NCBI GenBank assembly: GCA_900471605.1
Contig: UCEY01000019.1
Span: 1-64,000, forward strand
Direction: 5' to 3'
Length of the DNA: 64,000 bases
Origin: Hyphomicrobiales bacterium
GTDB taxonomy: Bacteria > Pseudomonadota > Alphaproteobacteria > Rhizobiales > Rhizobiaceae
A program made the translations under genes and the position numbers. How positions within the stretch are numbered: position 1 is the first letter of the stretch; each line of letters starts with the position of its first letter. Below the pieces are notes generated by a model. It saw only the letters and a program-made list of their open reading frames with translations. It made no database searches and was not told the origin of the DNA. Of the stretch, positions 28,836 to 37,761 are shown in pieces.

Positions 28836-29774
28836 TCACCAGCCGAGCAACTCGCACAAATACGCCCGGCCCATTTTCGCGTATTGCAGCGGATTGGCCT
28901 TTGCCGGGTCCTGCTCGGCCTCGACACAGATCCAGCCGGCGAAGTCCGCTGCCGCCAAAGCCTCAAGTATCTCCGGAAAGGTGCGGATCGAGCCGTCGCC
29001 GGGGACGGTGAATATGCCCCCCTCTATCCCCTGCTCGAAGGACAGTCCCTTCTCATGGATCTCCGCAACAATATCTGCGCGCATATCTTTCAGATGAACA
29101 TGCTTGATGCGGTGTGCATAGGTACGGGCAAGCGCGAGCGGATCGGCACCGGCCGCCGCCTGATGTGCGGTATCCAGAAGCATGTTGACGAGGGCAGGAT
29201 CCGTCTCATCCATGAGCCGGTGGATCGCCTCGGTTTTCATCACCCCGGTTCCCAGGTGCGGGTGGTAGCAGAGCCGGCGATTGCGGGCCTTGGCCTTCTC
29301 GCCCGCCTCGTGCAGGCCTTCGAGCAGTCGTTTCCACTGATCCTCCGAGAAGTCCGGGCAATTGGGAAACAGGGCGACGGGAAGCGGGTTGACGGCCCCG
29401 CCGAACTCCGAGACGACCAGGTCGGCCCTTCGAGGATCGTCACTGCCGCATTCCATGGCTTCGAGAAAATCGAGTTGAGTATCGACATTGCTCAGCGTGT
29501 GCTTCTTCATCGACTTGATGGTGAAATAGGTGCTGACCCATGGTTCGGAAATCCGGAGCCCCCTCAGTTCGAGTGCAGGCCGCAGGACGTCCGGATCGGT
29601 CGGATATTTGTGCCCGACGCCGCATCCGACATAACCGGCCAGCGCCATTTCGCTCAAAGCCTGTTCGTAGGGGATACCGATATCGATGTTGATGAAATCG
29701 TCATTCCACCACAGCGTGGGAATGACGCCCAGCCAGACCTTATCGGGCGTCAGGCGATGCAGATTTGTTGTCAT
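28836..29774 (-). CDS. Inosose dehydratase-like TIM-barrel protein (IolE-like)
   Basis: A 312-residue protein. The open frame extends to 29999, but ATG 29772-29774 overlaps the stop of the upstream small-subunit gene as ATGA and starts the family N-terminus. LGVIPTLWWNDDF, AGYVGCGVGHKYPTD and LRPALELRGL correspond to the N-terminal pattern of myo-inosose-2 dehydratases. NMLLDTAHQAAAG and IKHVHLKDMR supply the metal-site Asp/His. The expected reaction is dehydration of a 2-keto-inositol or a related keto-sugar. No other inositol genes are present, so the substrate may instead be the keto product of the GMC dehydrogenase in the same unit. Confidence 0.8.
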   Translation of the reverse strand: MTTNLHRLTPDKVWLGVIPTLWWNDDFINIDIGIPYEQALSEMALAGYVGCGVGHKYPTDPDVLRPALELRGLRISEPWVSTYFTIKSMKKHTLSNVDTQLDFLEAMECGSDDPRRADLVVSEFGGAVNPLPVALFPNCPDFSEDQWKRLLEGLHEAGEKAKARNRRLCYHPHLGTGVMKTEAIHRLMDETDPALVNMLLDTAHQAAAGADPLALARTYAHRIKHVHLKDMRADIVAEIHEKGLSFEQGIEGGIFTVPGDGSIRTFPEILEALAAADFAGWICVEAEQDPAKANPLQYAKMGRAYLCELLGW

Positions 29775-30295
29775 GACATGATCCCAACATTTTGAAGGTG
29801 AACGGAAACGGCATCGGCTTTGGTGTCGGAAGCCGGAAAGGCCGGAATTTTGGGAGGATAGGCCCATGAACCGTATCCCGGTGCCTTGGCACCGGCAGGG
29901 TGGGCGCCGATCGCCTTCCAGAGCAACCCTTCCACATAGGCATCTGGAGAAACCACGAAGGTCGCATCCGCTGGCTTGGCCCCAAAGCGCTGCGTCCAAG
30001 CGTAAGGCAATTCGAACCAGGTTCCGGAATACCAGAGCTTGATCAGGGAGCGTGCCACATCGCCCAGCAGTTCACTTCCCAAAATGGTCGCACGCAGCGC
30101 CCGGGCACGGGTGCCGTCTCCGGGCGGGGGCAGAGCAGCGAAGGCGGCCAGCAGTGTGTTGGTTGTGTCGCCGCCGACAACCTTATCGAGCGTGCCGAGA
30201 TAGCGTTCTGCCAAGCCCGTTGCGAGAAGATCGAAGCGGGAAAAGGCGGTCAATTCTACGGAAAGGCCAAGAAATGTCTCGATACGGTCGCTCAT
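29771..30295 (-). CDS. Small subunit of a FAD-dependent sugar/sorbitol dehydrogenase (FAD-SLDH type)
   Basis: A 174-residue protein with the family core LTAFSRFDLLATGLAERYLG near the N-terminus and LIKLWYSGTWFELP near residue 95. Relatives are the gamma subunits of membrane-bound FAD-dependent sorbitol, glucose and gluconate dehydrogenases, which help fold and export the catalytic GMC subunit. Those usually carry a Tat signal with twin arginines; none is seen here, so this complex may stay in the cytoplasm. The gene overlaps both neighbours by four bases (ATGA), showing close coupling with the VioB-like and IolE-like genes. Confidence 0.72.
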   Translation of the reverse strand: MSDRIETFLGLSVELTAFSRFDLLATGLAERYLGTLDKVVGGDTTNTLLAAFAALPPPGDGTRARALRATILGSELLGDVARSLIKLWYSGTWFELPYAWTQRFGAKPADATFVVSPDAYVEGLLWKAIGAHPAGAKAPGYGSWAYPPKIPAFPASDTKADAVSVHLQNVGIMS

Positions 30296-31416
30296 GCCGC
30301 AGCCTCCGCCCGGTGGGCCGCATATGGATCAGCGGTATTTTTTCCGATCTCGTAGGTCGGGCTGCCGTTTAGACCGGGATGACCCGGCAAAGGATTGCGG
30401 ATGAGTTCCAGCATCATATTGCGGAACTCGAACATGACAGGCACGGCCTCGAGCAGCAGGTTCGGTTGCCCGTTGTAGGCGCGCGTCAGAAGCGCCAGGA
30501 ATTCTCCGTAGCGGTGATTGAATGCGACGGTCGCCTCGCGAAGTTCCGAGCCGTCGGAAATTTCCGCCACTTTCAGGTTAGGCTTGATCGGATAAGCGCC
30601 GTCCCAATCGATCTGCAATGGCGGACCGGTCGGGTGGCCGGGCTTGTCACCCTTCAGGTAATAACGCCCTTTGACCAGCTCTTCGAAACGATAATAATGG
30701 GCCAGTTCGTGCTCATCATCGTCATAAATGCCACCACCATCACCTTCACCCTGCTCGATGATGAGCTCGAGGGCATCAAGGGCGCTTTTCAGGTCGAAGA
30801 CGGGAAACAGTTCGCCGCCGCCGGAATAATAGTATTCCGAAGTGATCTGGCGTGACCTGTCCCCGGTAAAGATGGTCTGGCCTTCCCGCTTCGCTTTTTC
30901 TTCCAGCTCTTTGATGCCCTCCACGATGGCTGCGTAGAACTCGCCGATACTGTAGAAATGCAGGTCCTTGTTGCGCGGATGGCTGCCGAGCACGGTTTTA
31001 TGCTGCGACGATTTGCGGTGGATCAACGGACTTTGGGCTTTCAGATGCTCAGACCGCGCGGCAGGCCGTTCGATTTTCAGAAAGGTCGCCAGCGCCTCCC
31101 GCCCGAATGCCTGGATGCCGACCTCGAAATCCGTCTCGCCATCCGGCAGATAAGCTGGATAGCTGGCAACGAAATCCGGTCGTGTGAGGTCCGGCGTGCC
31201 GCCAATAGCATTCAAAACATTGGCGGCGATGGTAAGGTGCAGCATCTCTTCAACGACGATCACACGCAGGATCTGTGCTGCATCCTGGTTCACGTTGGGC
31301 ATGATCGAATAAAGTGCAGTCAGATAGGGCGGGATCGTCGCGTGTTCGAGCTGCATCGCCCCGTGGAGAAACTCTTTCAGCTCGTCAAGCGTCCTAATGC
31401 TGCTGTGCGTGTGCAT
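30292..31416 (-). CDS. Ferritin-like domain protein related to VioB/iminophenyl-pyruvate dimer synthase
   Basis: A 374-residue protein. ATG 31414-31416 has GGAG seven bases upstream. The N-terminal helices carry carboxylate/His metal ligands in ferritin order: E24 (MQLEHATIPPYL), then EExxH at 56-60 (VVEEMLH). Later comes a second ExxH in DDDEHELAHYYRF. The pattern and the IPPYLTALYSI segment resemble the ferritin-like domain of VioB-type proteins from violacein/rebeccamycin pathways. Here the domain stands alone with a ~150-residue extension, not the ~1000-residue synthase. Its role beside sugar dehydrogenase subunits is unknown; a diiron or haem-linked oxidation step is possible. Confidence 0.72.
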   Translation of the reverse strand: MHTHSSIRTLDELKEFLHGAMQLEHATIPPYLTALYSIMPNVNQDAAQILRVIVVEEMLHLTIAANVLNAIGGTPDLTRPDFVASYPAYLPDGETDFEVGIQAFGREALATFLKIERPAARSEHLKAQSPLIHRKSSQHKTVLGSHPRNKDLHFYSIGEFYAAIVEGIKELEEKAKREGQTIFTGDRSRQITSEYYYSGGGELFPVFDLKSALDALELIIEQGEGDGGGIYDDDEHELAHYYRFEELVKGRYYLKGDKPGHPTGPPLQIDWDGAYPIKPNLKVAEISDGSELREATVAFNHRYGEFLALLTRAYNGQPNLLLEAVPVMFEFRNMMLELIRNPLPGHPGLNGSPTYEIGKNTADPYAAHRAEAAA

Positions 31417-31514
31417 GCTCAAGCTCCGTAGAATGTAACTTGGATACGGGGGACTGTACCGGTTTCGCGTGCGTCGGATCCGTCTCTGCGTGCCGCGCAC
31501 CCGCAGCCGGTTTC

Positions 31515-33386
31515 TCAGTGCAGATAGTTCAGGATGTCGCGCCCGCTGCGGAAGCACATGGCCGCCAGCGTCAATGTGACATTGGCGGTGCCGATCGTCG
31601 GCATGCTGCCACCGCCCACAAGATAGAGGTTTTCATGGTCCCAGCTGCGCTGGTTCTTGTTCACGACCGAATTGGTTTTCGTCGTTCCCATAATATGGGT
31701 GCCGGCGAGGTGATTGCCTCCACGGATCGCATAGCCCTGCCCTTCATAGGCCACATAGCCGAAGTCGCTGCGGTCGTAGCTGGTATGATCCTGAGCACCC
31801 AGACGCGCGAAAACGGTACGGGAAAACTGCCGGGCATAGGCAGCGCCTCTCATCGTATATTCCGGTACGGTGAAGGACAGGATGGGCCGCATGTTGCCCA
31901 ACGCGTCCGTGAACTGCGGATCAAGCGTGATGCGATTGCTTTCGACTGGCATCACCTCCAGCATGACCGCCAGCAGAAGCTGCCGCGAGACGCGGTCGAT
32001 CAAGCCTTGCCGCAGCTCGCGACCATGCAGGTTCCGATCGTCCACCAGCTCGAGAAGATCGGAGGTCGGCGCCCCCGTTGCCCAGCCCCAGCCGTCATTG
32101 TGGATGTCGATGGCGAAAGCGGCCTGCTTTTCGCGGAAAGGACCGTCTCTCAGATCGACAATGCCGCCCGTCGAGCTGGTGCCGCGCATCGTGCCGCAGA
32201 TCTGTGGCATCAGCGCCCAGTTCAGGAGATAGGCATGGTCCATGAGGTTGCGCCCGACAAGGCCGCTGGTGCTGCGCAGGCCGGACGAAAGCATCAGGCG
32301 TGCCGTTTCGATGGCGCCGGCCGCAAGCACGAAGACCTTGCCCCTCACTGTGATCGTTTCATAAACAGGCGAGCGGGGGTCTTCATAAACCTTCACCTCA
32401 AGAGCACTGACTTTTCCGCTGTCGGGATCGATCACCACCTTGGATGCGACGGCCTGCGGCAGTAGCTCGACCAGCGGCTGGCCGCTCTTGCCGTTCATCC
32501 GGAAAGCCTTGGCCAGCGTTTTGCCCGAATGGTAACGCGCTTGTACGGGACAAAGCGGCACGCAGTTTGTATTGCCCTGGCAGCGACCGCCCTCTTCCAC
32601 CTGGTGGGTATTGACCGCACCGACCGGCCTGTAGCCCCTTCCGCCGTCATAGGCCGGATTGGGGATGCCGTTGCGCCCTTGCGGATAAGGCCTGACCTTG
32701 AGCGGATAAATCCGACCGTAAAGATCGACACTTGTGCCATCGATCCCGTTGTTGACCTGCTGGTCCAGATAAGACAGCGGCAGGCCGCGCATGGGAAAGA
32801 CATAGCCGTCGGGAAAGGTCTGTCCCAGATAGCTCTGGTCCTCGACATTGGCGGACACGCCGATTTCCTGCTCGGCCAGGCGATAATCCTCCTCGACCTC
32901 TTCGAAGCTCAGGGGCCAGTCCAGCCCCTGCCCATAATTGGTGCGGGATTTGAAATCGGAACGAAGCATGCGGGGGGTCTTTGCCTCCCAGTGCATGGTC
33001 GTTCCGCCGAAAATGCGGGTATATGTAGTGTCACTCACATAAGGGCCGGATTGAACGATATAGGTCGAGCTGTCGGTCTCTCCCGCCTGCAGCTTTCGCA
33101 GCTGCGGGCTGCGAGGCATGGCCGCATTCGCATTCACGGGGAATGGCGATTGGTTATCCTTGGCCGCAGCCGAATAGAACGTCGTCAGGAGATCGTCGTA
33201 ACCGACGAGGCTGCGATTAGCACCGGTTCCCGCCTCCAGGACAAGCACGCGCTTGCCCGCTTCCGCGGCCTGCTTGGCAATGATTGCCCCGGATATACCG
33301 GAACCGACGATCACGATATCGTAGTCGCGAGACCCGGCGACCGCCTGGGGGTCGACTCTCAGCGCCGATTCAGATGGGAAAAGCAC
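31515..33386 (-). CDS. GMC-family FAD oxidoreductase with cysteine cluster (sugar dehydrogenase catalytic subunit type)
   Basis: A 623-residue flavoprotein starting at GTG 33384-33386 behind GGAGG. FAD-binding GSGISG is at 28-33, with VLVLEAG following at 48-53. The C-terminal GMC signature includes GNHLAGTHIMG and GGGSMPTIGTANVTLTLAAM; the catalytic His/Asn pair should lie there. C269, C275 and C279 (GGRCQGNTNCVPLCP) resemble the iron-sulfur cysteine group of FAD-dependent glucose/sorbitol dehydrogenases. No Tat or Sec signal is seen, and no cytochrome c subunit is encoded nearby, although the small subunit is (29771-30295). It probably oxidises a sugar or glycoside to the keto form. Confidence 0.85.
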   Translation of the reverse strand: MLFPSESALRVDPQAVAGSRDYDIVIVGSGISGAIIAKQAAEAGKRVLVLEAGTGANRSLVGYDDLLTTFYSAAAKDNQSPFPVNANAAMPRSPQLRKLQAGETDSSTYIVQSGPYVSDTTYTRIFGGTTMHWEAKTPRMLRSDFKSRTNYGQGLDWPLSFEEVEEDYRLAEQEIGVSANVEDQSYLGQTFPDGYVFPMRGLPLSYLDQQVNNGIDGTSVDLYGRIYPLKVRPYPQGRNGIPNPAYDGGRGYRPVGAVNTHQVEEGGRCQGNTNCVPLCPVQARYHSGKTLAKAFRMNGKSGQPLVELLPQAVASKVVIDPDSGKVSALEVKVYEDPRSPVYETITVRGKVFVLAAGAIETARLMLSSGLRSTSGLVGRNLMDHAYLLNWALMPQICGTMRGTSSTGGIVDLRDGPFREKQAAFAIDIHNDGWGWATGAPTSDLLELVDDRNLHGRELRQGLIDRVSRQLLLAVMLEVMPVESNRITLDPQFTDALGNMRPILSFTVPEYTMRGAAYARQFSRTVFARLGAQDHTSYDRSDFGYVAYEGQGYAIRGGNHLAGTHIMGTTKTNSVVNKNQRSWDHENLYLVGGGSMPTIGTANVTLTLAAMCFRSGRDILNYLH

Positions 33387-33422
33387 TTCAATCCTCCATA
33401 TCTCGAAGAAACGTGGGCGTCG

Positions 33423-34877
33423 TCAGGTGGCCGTGGCTAATGCTGCGCCCGCGAGGTTTTGAGGATTCTTGCCTTTGGCTTTGCTGCTCCCGCTGCTCAC
33501 CGTCTTCCGGGCGACGGCGGAGCCGGCTCTGACCGCAGACAAGAAGGAAGCGTAGCTCCACGTCAGGTTACGCACGCTTTTCTCGTAACCCGTGCTTCCA
33601 TCGAACTGCTCGCTCAGCTCGTAGTGATCGCTGTGATAGACGACGGCACGCAACATGGCGTCGGAGGACGCGCGCAGCGCTTCCGCAGCATTGGCTGGAG
33701 TGGCCGACGAACTGATGGAGAGGCCATCGAAGAAGGGCTTGGAAAGGTCGTCGAGCGGGACGGTGCCGCTCGCCTCGATGGCATTGGCGAGGCGGTATTG
33801 AAACTCCGCGAAGTTGGCCGTGCACAGAGCCCAGGGATGCCCGCCGGTGACTGGCTGAGCGACATCCCCGTCATAATGATCTCCGGGATAACGTCCGAAT
33901 AGTGGACCAATGCCTTTACCGGCATCAGCGCCGTTAATGGGATAGAAGGTGGAAACCGACGGGTCGGCCCATTGACGCCGCAGGATGGCAGCCGTCGCGA
34001 GGACTTTCGTATCCGTTGGCTCGATTGCGCCATAGCAGACGGAACATATGATATCGATGTTCGCGTCATAGCCGGGCTGCGTATCGGCATCGAGGACGCT
34101 CACATAGAGTTGCCCGTTCCAGTGGGCGGCAAGCTGACTTTGCAGCCATGCCATCGCATCAGCCACCGCGCTAGGCACAGCAACGCCGATGGAGTTCCTT
34201 GAAATTTCCTGGAAAAACCGCAATTGCACGGCTCTCGCAAAGAACGAGTATCCGACATACTCCTCCCACAGGTTGGCAGTCTTGTTCTGATAGGCCTGCA
34301 GGAGATATGAAAGATTGGTTTCAATCAGCTGCTTGGCGAGGCTCTGCGTATTGCCGTCAAGCTGGTCGAAGGCAATGAGAAGCGCGATTGACTGAATGGC
34401 CGGGCCGTCATTCTGTTCGGACCACGGGCGAATATCGCCGGCAACCGTGAAGCAGGCATGGCCGAGCGTCACCGCGGACGAGTTCTTGGCATTGGTTTGG
34501 CAGAGAGCGGCGAAGTTCACGTAATCGACGAGAGCCGGCACGCCTCCCCCTTTGACAGGCGGCAGATCCGCTGACGCGATCTCTATGGCGGTAATTGCGC
34601 TGTCCCGCACCCAATTGAACACGTAGTCCTGATCCACTCCTGGTGTATTCGCGGGATAGGACGGTGCGGCGATGACGCAGCCCGGCTTGGAAAAAACGCC
34701 CGGGCTTGCAGGATCTTCGATGACATAGCCGCTGCTCGTTACGTTCCGCATCAGCAGCAGCAGGAAGTAACGTGACAGAGCCATCAAATCGGTCTGGGCG
34801 AAGGCAGGCATTGGAGTTTTTGCAGGCGCGTCGGCGCCCACTGCCAGACCCAAACCGGCCCGGTTCGTGTTTATCAT
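33423..34877 (-). CDS. GH15 glucoamylase, fungal-type
   Basis: A 484-residue enzyme. ATG 34875-34877 has GGAG six bases upstream, whereas the longer frame begins with TTG. GH15 motifs are YVFNWVRDSA (about 86-95), SEQNDGPAIQSIALL, NLWEEYVGYSFF with the presumed general acid E205, and LSEQFDGSTG with the presumed base E423, followed by NLTWSYASFLSAV. The last two blocks read like fungal glucoamylases rather than the usual bacterial GH15 proteins. No signal peptide is visible, so it may act on intracellular maltodextrin or glycogen, releasing glucose for the following dehydrogenase. It is the first gene of the minus-strand unit, 36 bases before the GMC gene. Confidence 0.85.
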   Translation of the reverse strand: MINTNRAGLGLAVGADAPAKTPMPAFAQTDLMALSRYFLLLLMRNVTSSGYVIEDPASPGVFSKPGCVIAAPSYPANTPGVDQDYVFNWVRDSAITAIEIASADLPPVKGGGVPALVDYVNFAALCQTNAKNSSAVTLGHACFTVAGDIRPWSEQNDGPAIQSIALLIAFDQLDGNTQSLAKQLIETNLSYLLQAYQNKTANLWEEYVGYSFFARAVQLRFFQEISRNSIGVAVPSAVADAMAWLQSQLAAHWNGQLYVSVLDADTQPGYDANIDIICSVCYGAIEPTDTKVLATAAILRRQWADPSVSTFYPINGADAGKGIGPLFGRYPGDHYDGDVAQPVTGGHPWALCTANFAEFQYRLANAIEASGTVPLDDLSKPFFDGLSISSSATPANAAEALRASSDAMLRAVVYHSDHYELSEQFDGSTGYEKSVRNLTWSYASFLSAVRAGSAVARKTVSSGSSKAKGKNPQNLAGAALATAT

Positions 34878-35936
34878 AGCTGACTCCAAAAATCGTTGTG
34901 ATTAGATCGGCAAGAAAATGCTTTGCTGCCACTCACTGGAGATGCTCTCGCCAAATTGACGCCAGAAATGCATCTCAGCCCGCCCCCTTCTCCCCGGAAC
35001 TCAACGTCCTGGGAAAACGGAAGGAACCTACGCCGCTAAATACTCTCGATTAACCCAAGTATTACGCTAGGAATTGGTCTTTCAGCCATGATCACGTAAA
35101 CGCGATCCTGGGCGTAACAAAATACGCCAAGCATGAACTGTCAACGGGACCAGGGAAACAGGTCCGCTTCCAAAACTTGCAGTTGATTTGTAAGATTGAC
35201 CTCAGGAAGAGGTTTGGCCTGGATATAAAAATCCGGATTACCGCACGAAATACATCATCGCCTGCACGGCCAGTTGAATCCGTTACAATGAGTATTAGAA
35301 ATCGTACAGACTACTCTTCTGAGTAGCCTACGAAAGTCCAGCATCTTCCTCGTACAGAGGATATGAAATACCACCTCAGCGCGATTTCTTAGCTGATACG
35401 TATTTATCTTAAGTTGATTCTCTCTGCAACAAAAAAGTCGGCCAGAACATTATTTCCTGCGCAGCGCTTGGAAACTCGGCCGAGATGTTTGAGAGGAGCT
35501 GTCACAATGCCTGGAAAGGGCTTCGCGCTGGTGCCGAGGAGCCGCAAAGAAAATTGCTCGGATCCCCGCAAACTCAATCGGCTTTCGGTTCTGCTGCCGC
35601 TGCTACAGCCGGAGCAACCGGCTTTGGAGGTCCGCTCTGGGCGCTAGCGAACCATGGGCTGCTCACCTTGAAGGGATGAGAACCAGCGACCTGTTATTGC
35701 AGGTTCCTGCGCAATAGATTCATTGTGTGAGCCAGGAACTTGGACTGCCTGGAATGACTAATTTGGGGCCGACGCGGAACGCGACCTTTGGGTCCGAAGA
35801 AAGATTCCGGATGCTCAGCCGGCGCGACCAAGCTCTGAAACTGACCCCGCGTACCTTCGCGTCGATGACTCGGTCCCGGCTGCAGTAAACTCGAAGTGGC
35901 CATTCGCGATCGCGCCAACAGTCTCCCTGATGGCGA
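34878..35936. other. AT-richer intergenic region upstream of the glucoamylase operon
   Basis: About 1 kb with no secure gene. The right half has one doubtful small frame (35507-35679). Visible inverted repeats are GGCGTA (35111-35116)/TACGCC (35123-35128), a short CTACTC/GAGTAG hairpin near 35310-35325, and TATTGCAGG (35695-35703)/CCTGCGCAATA (35706-35716), which pairs with a two-base bulge. The promoter of the minus-strand operon starting at 34877 must lie in the left part, but no clear -35/-10 pair could be fixed. Confidence 0.45.
35507..35679 (+). pseudogene. Possible small frameshifted gene
   Basis: ATG 35507-35509 has GAGAGGAG eight bases upstream, a better ribosome site than most spurious frames. 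In its own frame it gives a 46-residue peptide ending at 35647 (MPGKGFALVPRSRKENC...). The neighbouring frame over the second half reads SAFGSAAAATAGATGFGGPL and ends at 35679; its Gly/Ala pattern looks more protein-like. A single frameshift near 35545-35560 would join them. No family recognised, and it may simply be non-coding. Confidence 0.2.
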
Positions 35937-36587
35937 TCAATTTACCCCTGTTCGCATTGCCCCCATTCCCTCGATCATCAGTTTCATGCCAAGCGCGCCG
36001 ACCACGGCACCGGCCGCGCGATCGATCCACTGCTTGGCCCGCAGGTAGATGGAGCGCGGTCCGTTGGACGACAGAGCAAAAGCGACGATCGCATACCAGG
36101 CGAACTCGTTGCAGAAGAGCAGGGGCGGCAGCACAAGAAGCATCCATAGCGGCGGTGAGGCTGGCAGCATTGCGGCGAACATCGACGCATAGAAGATGGC
36201 GGTCTTCGGGTTCGCAAGCTGCACCAACAACGCCCGCACAAGCGCCCGCCGGAATGAACCCGCCTGCGCCGTCCCGTCATTGATGATCTCCAGGGGTTCA
36301 TTCGCGCCGCGCCAGATCTTGATGCCGACCCATAGCAAGTAAGCGCCGCCGCCAATACGAAGCGCGATGTCGAGCCACGCGAGCTGGACCAGCAGCGCAG
36401 TCAGTCCGGCCACCGCAATGGCCGCAAAAATGAACCCGCCGACACCCATGCCGATTGCGGCCGCGAGCCCGTCCGTGCGCTCGCCTGAAACGGCGATGCG
36501 CGAGACGACGACGAAACTCGGGCCCGGACTCATCGCACCGAGAAGAAACACGCCGAGAATGGAAACGATCGTGGCAATTTCAGACAT
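35937..36587 (-). CDS. LysE/RhtB-family amino-acid exporter
   Basis: A 216-residue inner-membrane protein with about six hydrophobic segments. The family N-terminus is GVFLLGAMSPGPSFVVVSR (MSPGP is the hallmark). Later comes LVQLANPKTAIFYASMFAAM, matching the N-P-K-x-x-x-F block of RhtB proteins. GGAG precedes the ATG by six bases. RhtB/LysE proteins export amino acids such as homoserine, threonine or lysine. It stands alone, with non-coding DNA on both sides. Confidence 0.9.
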   Translation of the reverse strand: MSEIATIVSILGVFLLGAMSPGPSFVVVSRIAVSGERTDGLAAAIGMGVGGFIFAAIAVAGLTALLVQLAWLDIALRIGGGAYLLWVGIKIWRGANEPLEIINDGTAQAGSFRRALVRALLVQLANPKTAIFYASMFAAMLPASPPLWMLLVLPPLLFCNEFAWYAIVAFALSSNGPRSIYLRAKQWIDRAAGAVVGALGMKLMIEGMGAMRTGVN

Positions 36588-37038
36588 GGCTTTCTCCGGC
36601 GTGTCTCTGAGGTTCTCTGCAGCGACTTGATCGGACGCAACCGACCTGAACCATCCTTCGGTACTATCAGGCAGAAGGTCAATGCTCCTTCAATTGCTGC
36701 GCCCCAAAAGCATCGCTTTGTTCGTCCGTTTCCGCTCCTTCAGCCGTTGTCTTAAGCCTCCTCACCCGGGCCACGAACTTCTAGAAGATCGCCTCTCCAC
36801 CCCCCGTTTCCAGCGGCTAGCAATACAGCCATTAACAGAAATAAACAGGATCACGCACGCTTGACGCCCGAGTTCAATGGTTTCAGCACCCAGGCGCGTC
36901 CTTTTCTGCAACATATTTCCGTCGAAGTTGTGTAAATTTATATATTGTCGTATACTAAAGGCGGTTCGCGGTCGTTAGCTGATCTCGGCGGCGCACGGAT
37001 AAGGCGCCATCGAGATATGGCTTGTTGGGGTGAGACTT
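36588..37038. other. Intergenic region between lysE-like and gntR-like genes
   Basis: About 450 bases without a supported gene between divergent transcription units. The right end is AT-rich (TTTATATATTG around 36937-36947) and holds the GntR-type site at 36948-36957. The left half shows only short frames without ribosome sites. Confidence 0.45.
36948..36957. promoter_or_regulatory. Candidate FadR/GntR-type operator
   Basis: TCGTATACTA fits the FadR-subfamily pattern T-n-G-T-(n)-A-C-n-A around a GTATAC core. It lies about 80 bases upstream of the GntR gene starting at 37039, so autoregulation is plausible. A ten-base match alone is weak evidence. Confidence 0.35.
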
Positions 37039-37761
37039 ATGAATGATATCGTCGTGCGGTATCCCGGGCGGGATGGAACAACGCCAGACAGGCTGAGCGA
37101 CGTCGTTTACGACGGGATCGTCGGCTTGATTGCGCGCGGCGACTTGATCATAAACAGCAGACTCCCTTCAGAAACAGATCTTTCGTCAAGGTTCGCTGTT
37201 TCACGCACCGTTGTGCGAGAGGCGCTCGGCAGGTTACGTGAGGATGGGGTGATCGTATCCCGGCAGGGATCTGGTTCCTATGTGACTCGGCAACCCGACG
37301 TGGCCGTACTACGTTTTTCTCAAGTTGGATCCCTTGCCGATGTTCAACGCTGCTTTGAATTCAGAGCAGGCCACGAAGCAGCGGCGGCCGCCCTTGCGGC
37401 GGAGAGATGGCAGGAAGAGGACCTGCAGCGACTTAAAGATTCATTAGAGTCGCTGGAGAAATGTCTCAAGAACGGCACTATAGGGATAGAGGAAGACAGG
37501 CGTTTCCACGAGGCTGTGGCTCAGGCGACGCGCAACCAATACTATATTTCCATTCAGGTTTCGATGGCATCTCATATCGCGACAGGAATGAATATTACTC
37601 GTCAGCTGAGCCTTATGCGGACCCCCGAGCGCCTTCGGGCGGTTCAACTTGAGCACGATGCAATTTTCGAAGCGATTAGCCAGCGCGATCAAAATGGCGC
37701 AAGCGCCGCCATGCAACGCCACATCCTCAATGCGCGCCAGAGGATGTTCGAGGGTGTCTAG
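37039..37761 (+). CDS. GntR-family (FadR subfamily) transcriptional regulator
   Basis: A 240-residue DNA-binding protein. ATG 37039-37041 is preferred over the GTG nine bases upstream because GGGGTGA lies five bases before it. The winged-helix HTH is at about 26-75 (LPSETDLSSRFAVSRTVVRE, then REDGVIVSRQGSGSYVT). A helical FCD ligand domain follows, with FHEAVAQATRN and LEHDAIFEAIS as landmarks for its metal/ligand site. It precedes the glucarate dehydratase gene on the same strand by about 230 bases. Regulation of sugar-acid use is likely, since many FadR-subfamily proteins respond to hexuronates or aldarates. Confidence 0.9.
   Translation: MNDIVVRYPGRDGTTPDRLSDVVYDGIVGLIARGDLIINSRLPSETDLSSRFAVSRTVVREALGRLREDGVIVSRQGSGSYVTRQPDVAVLRFSQVGSLADVQRCFEFRAGHEAAAAALAAERWQEEDLQRLKDSLESLEKCLKNGTIGIEEDRRFHEAVAQATRNQYYISIQVSMASHIATGMNITRQLSLMRTPERLRAVQLEHDAIFEAISQRDQNGASAAMQRHILNARQRMFEGV

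Noticed and set aside
32529-33440. 303-codon plus-strand open frame
   Set aside because: Antisense to the GMC oxidoreductase gene, which has clear FAD and GMC motifs.
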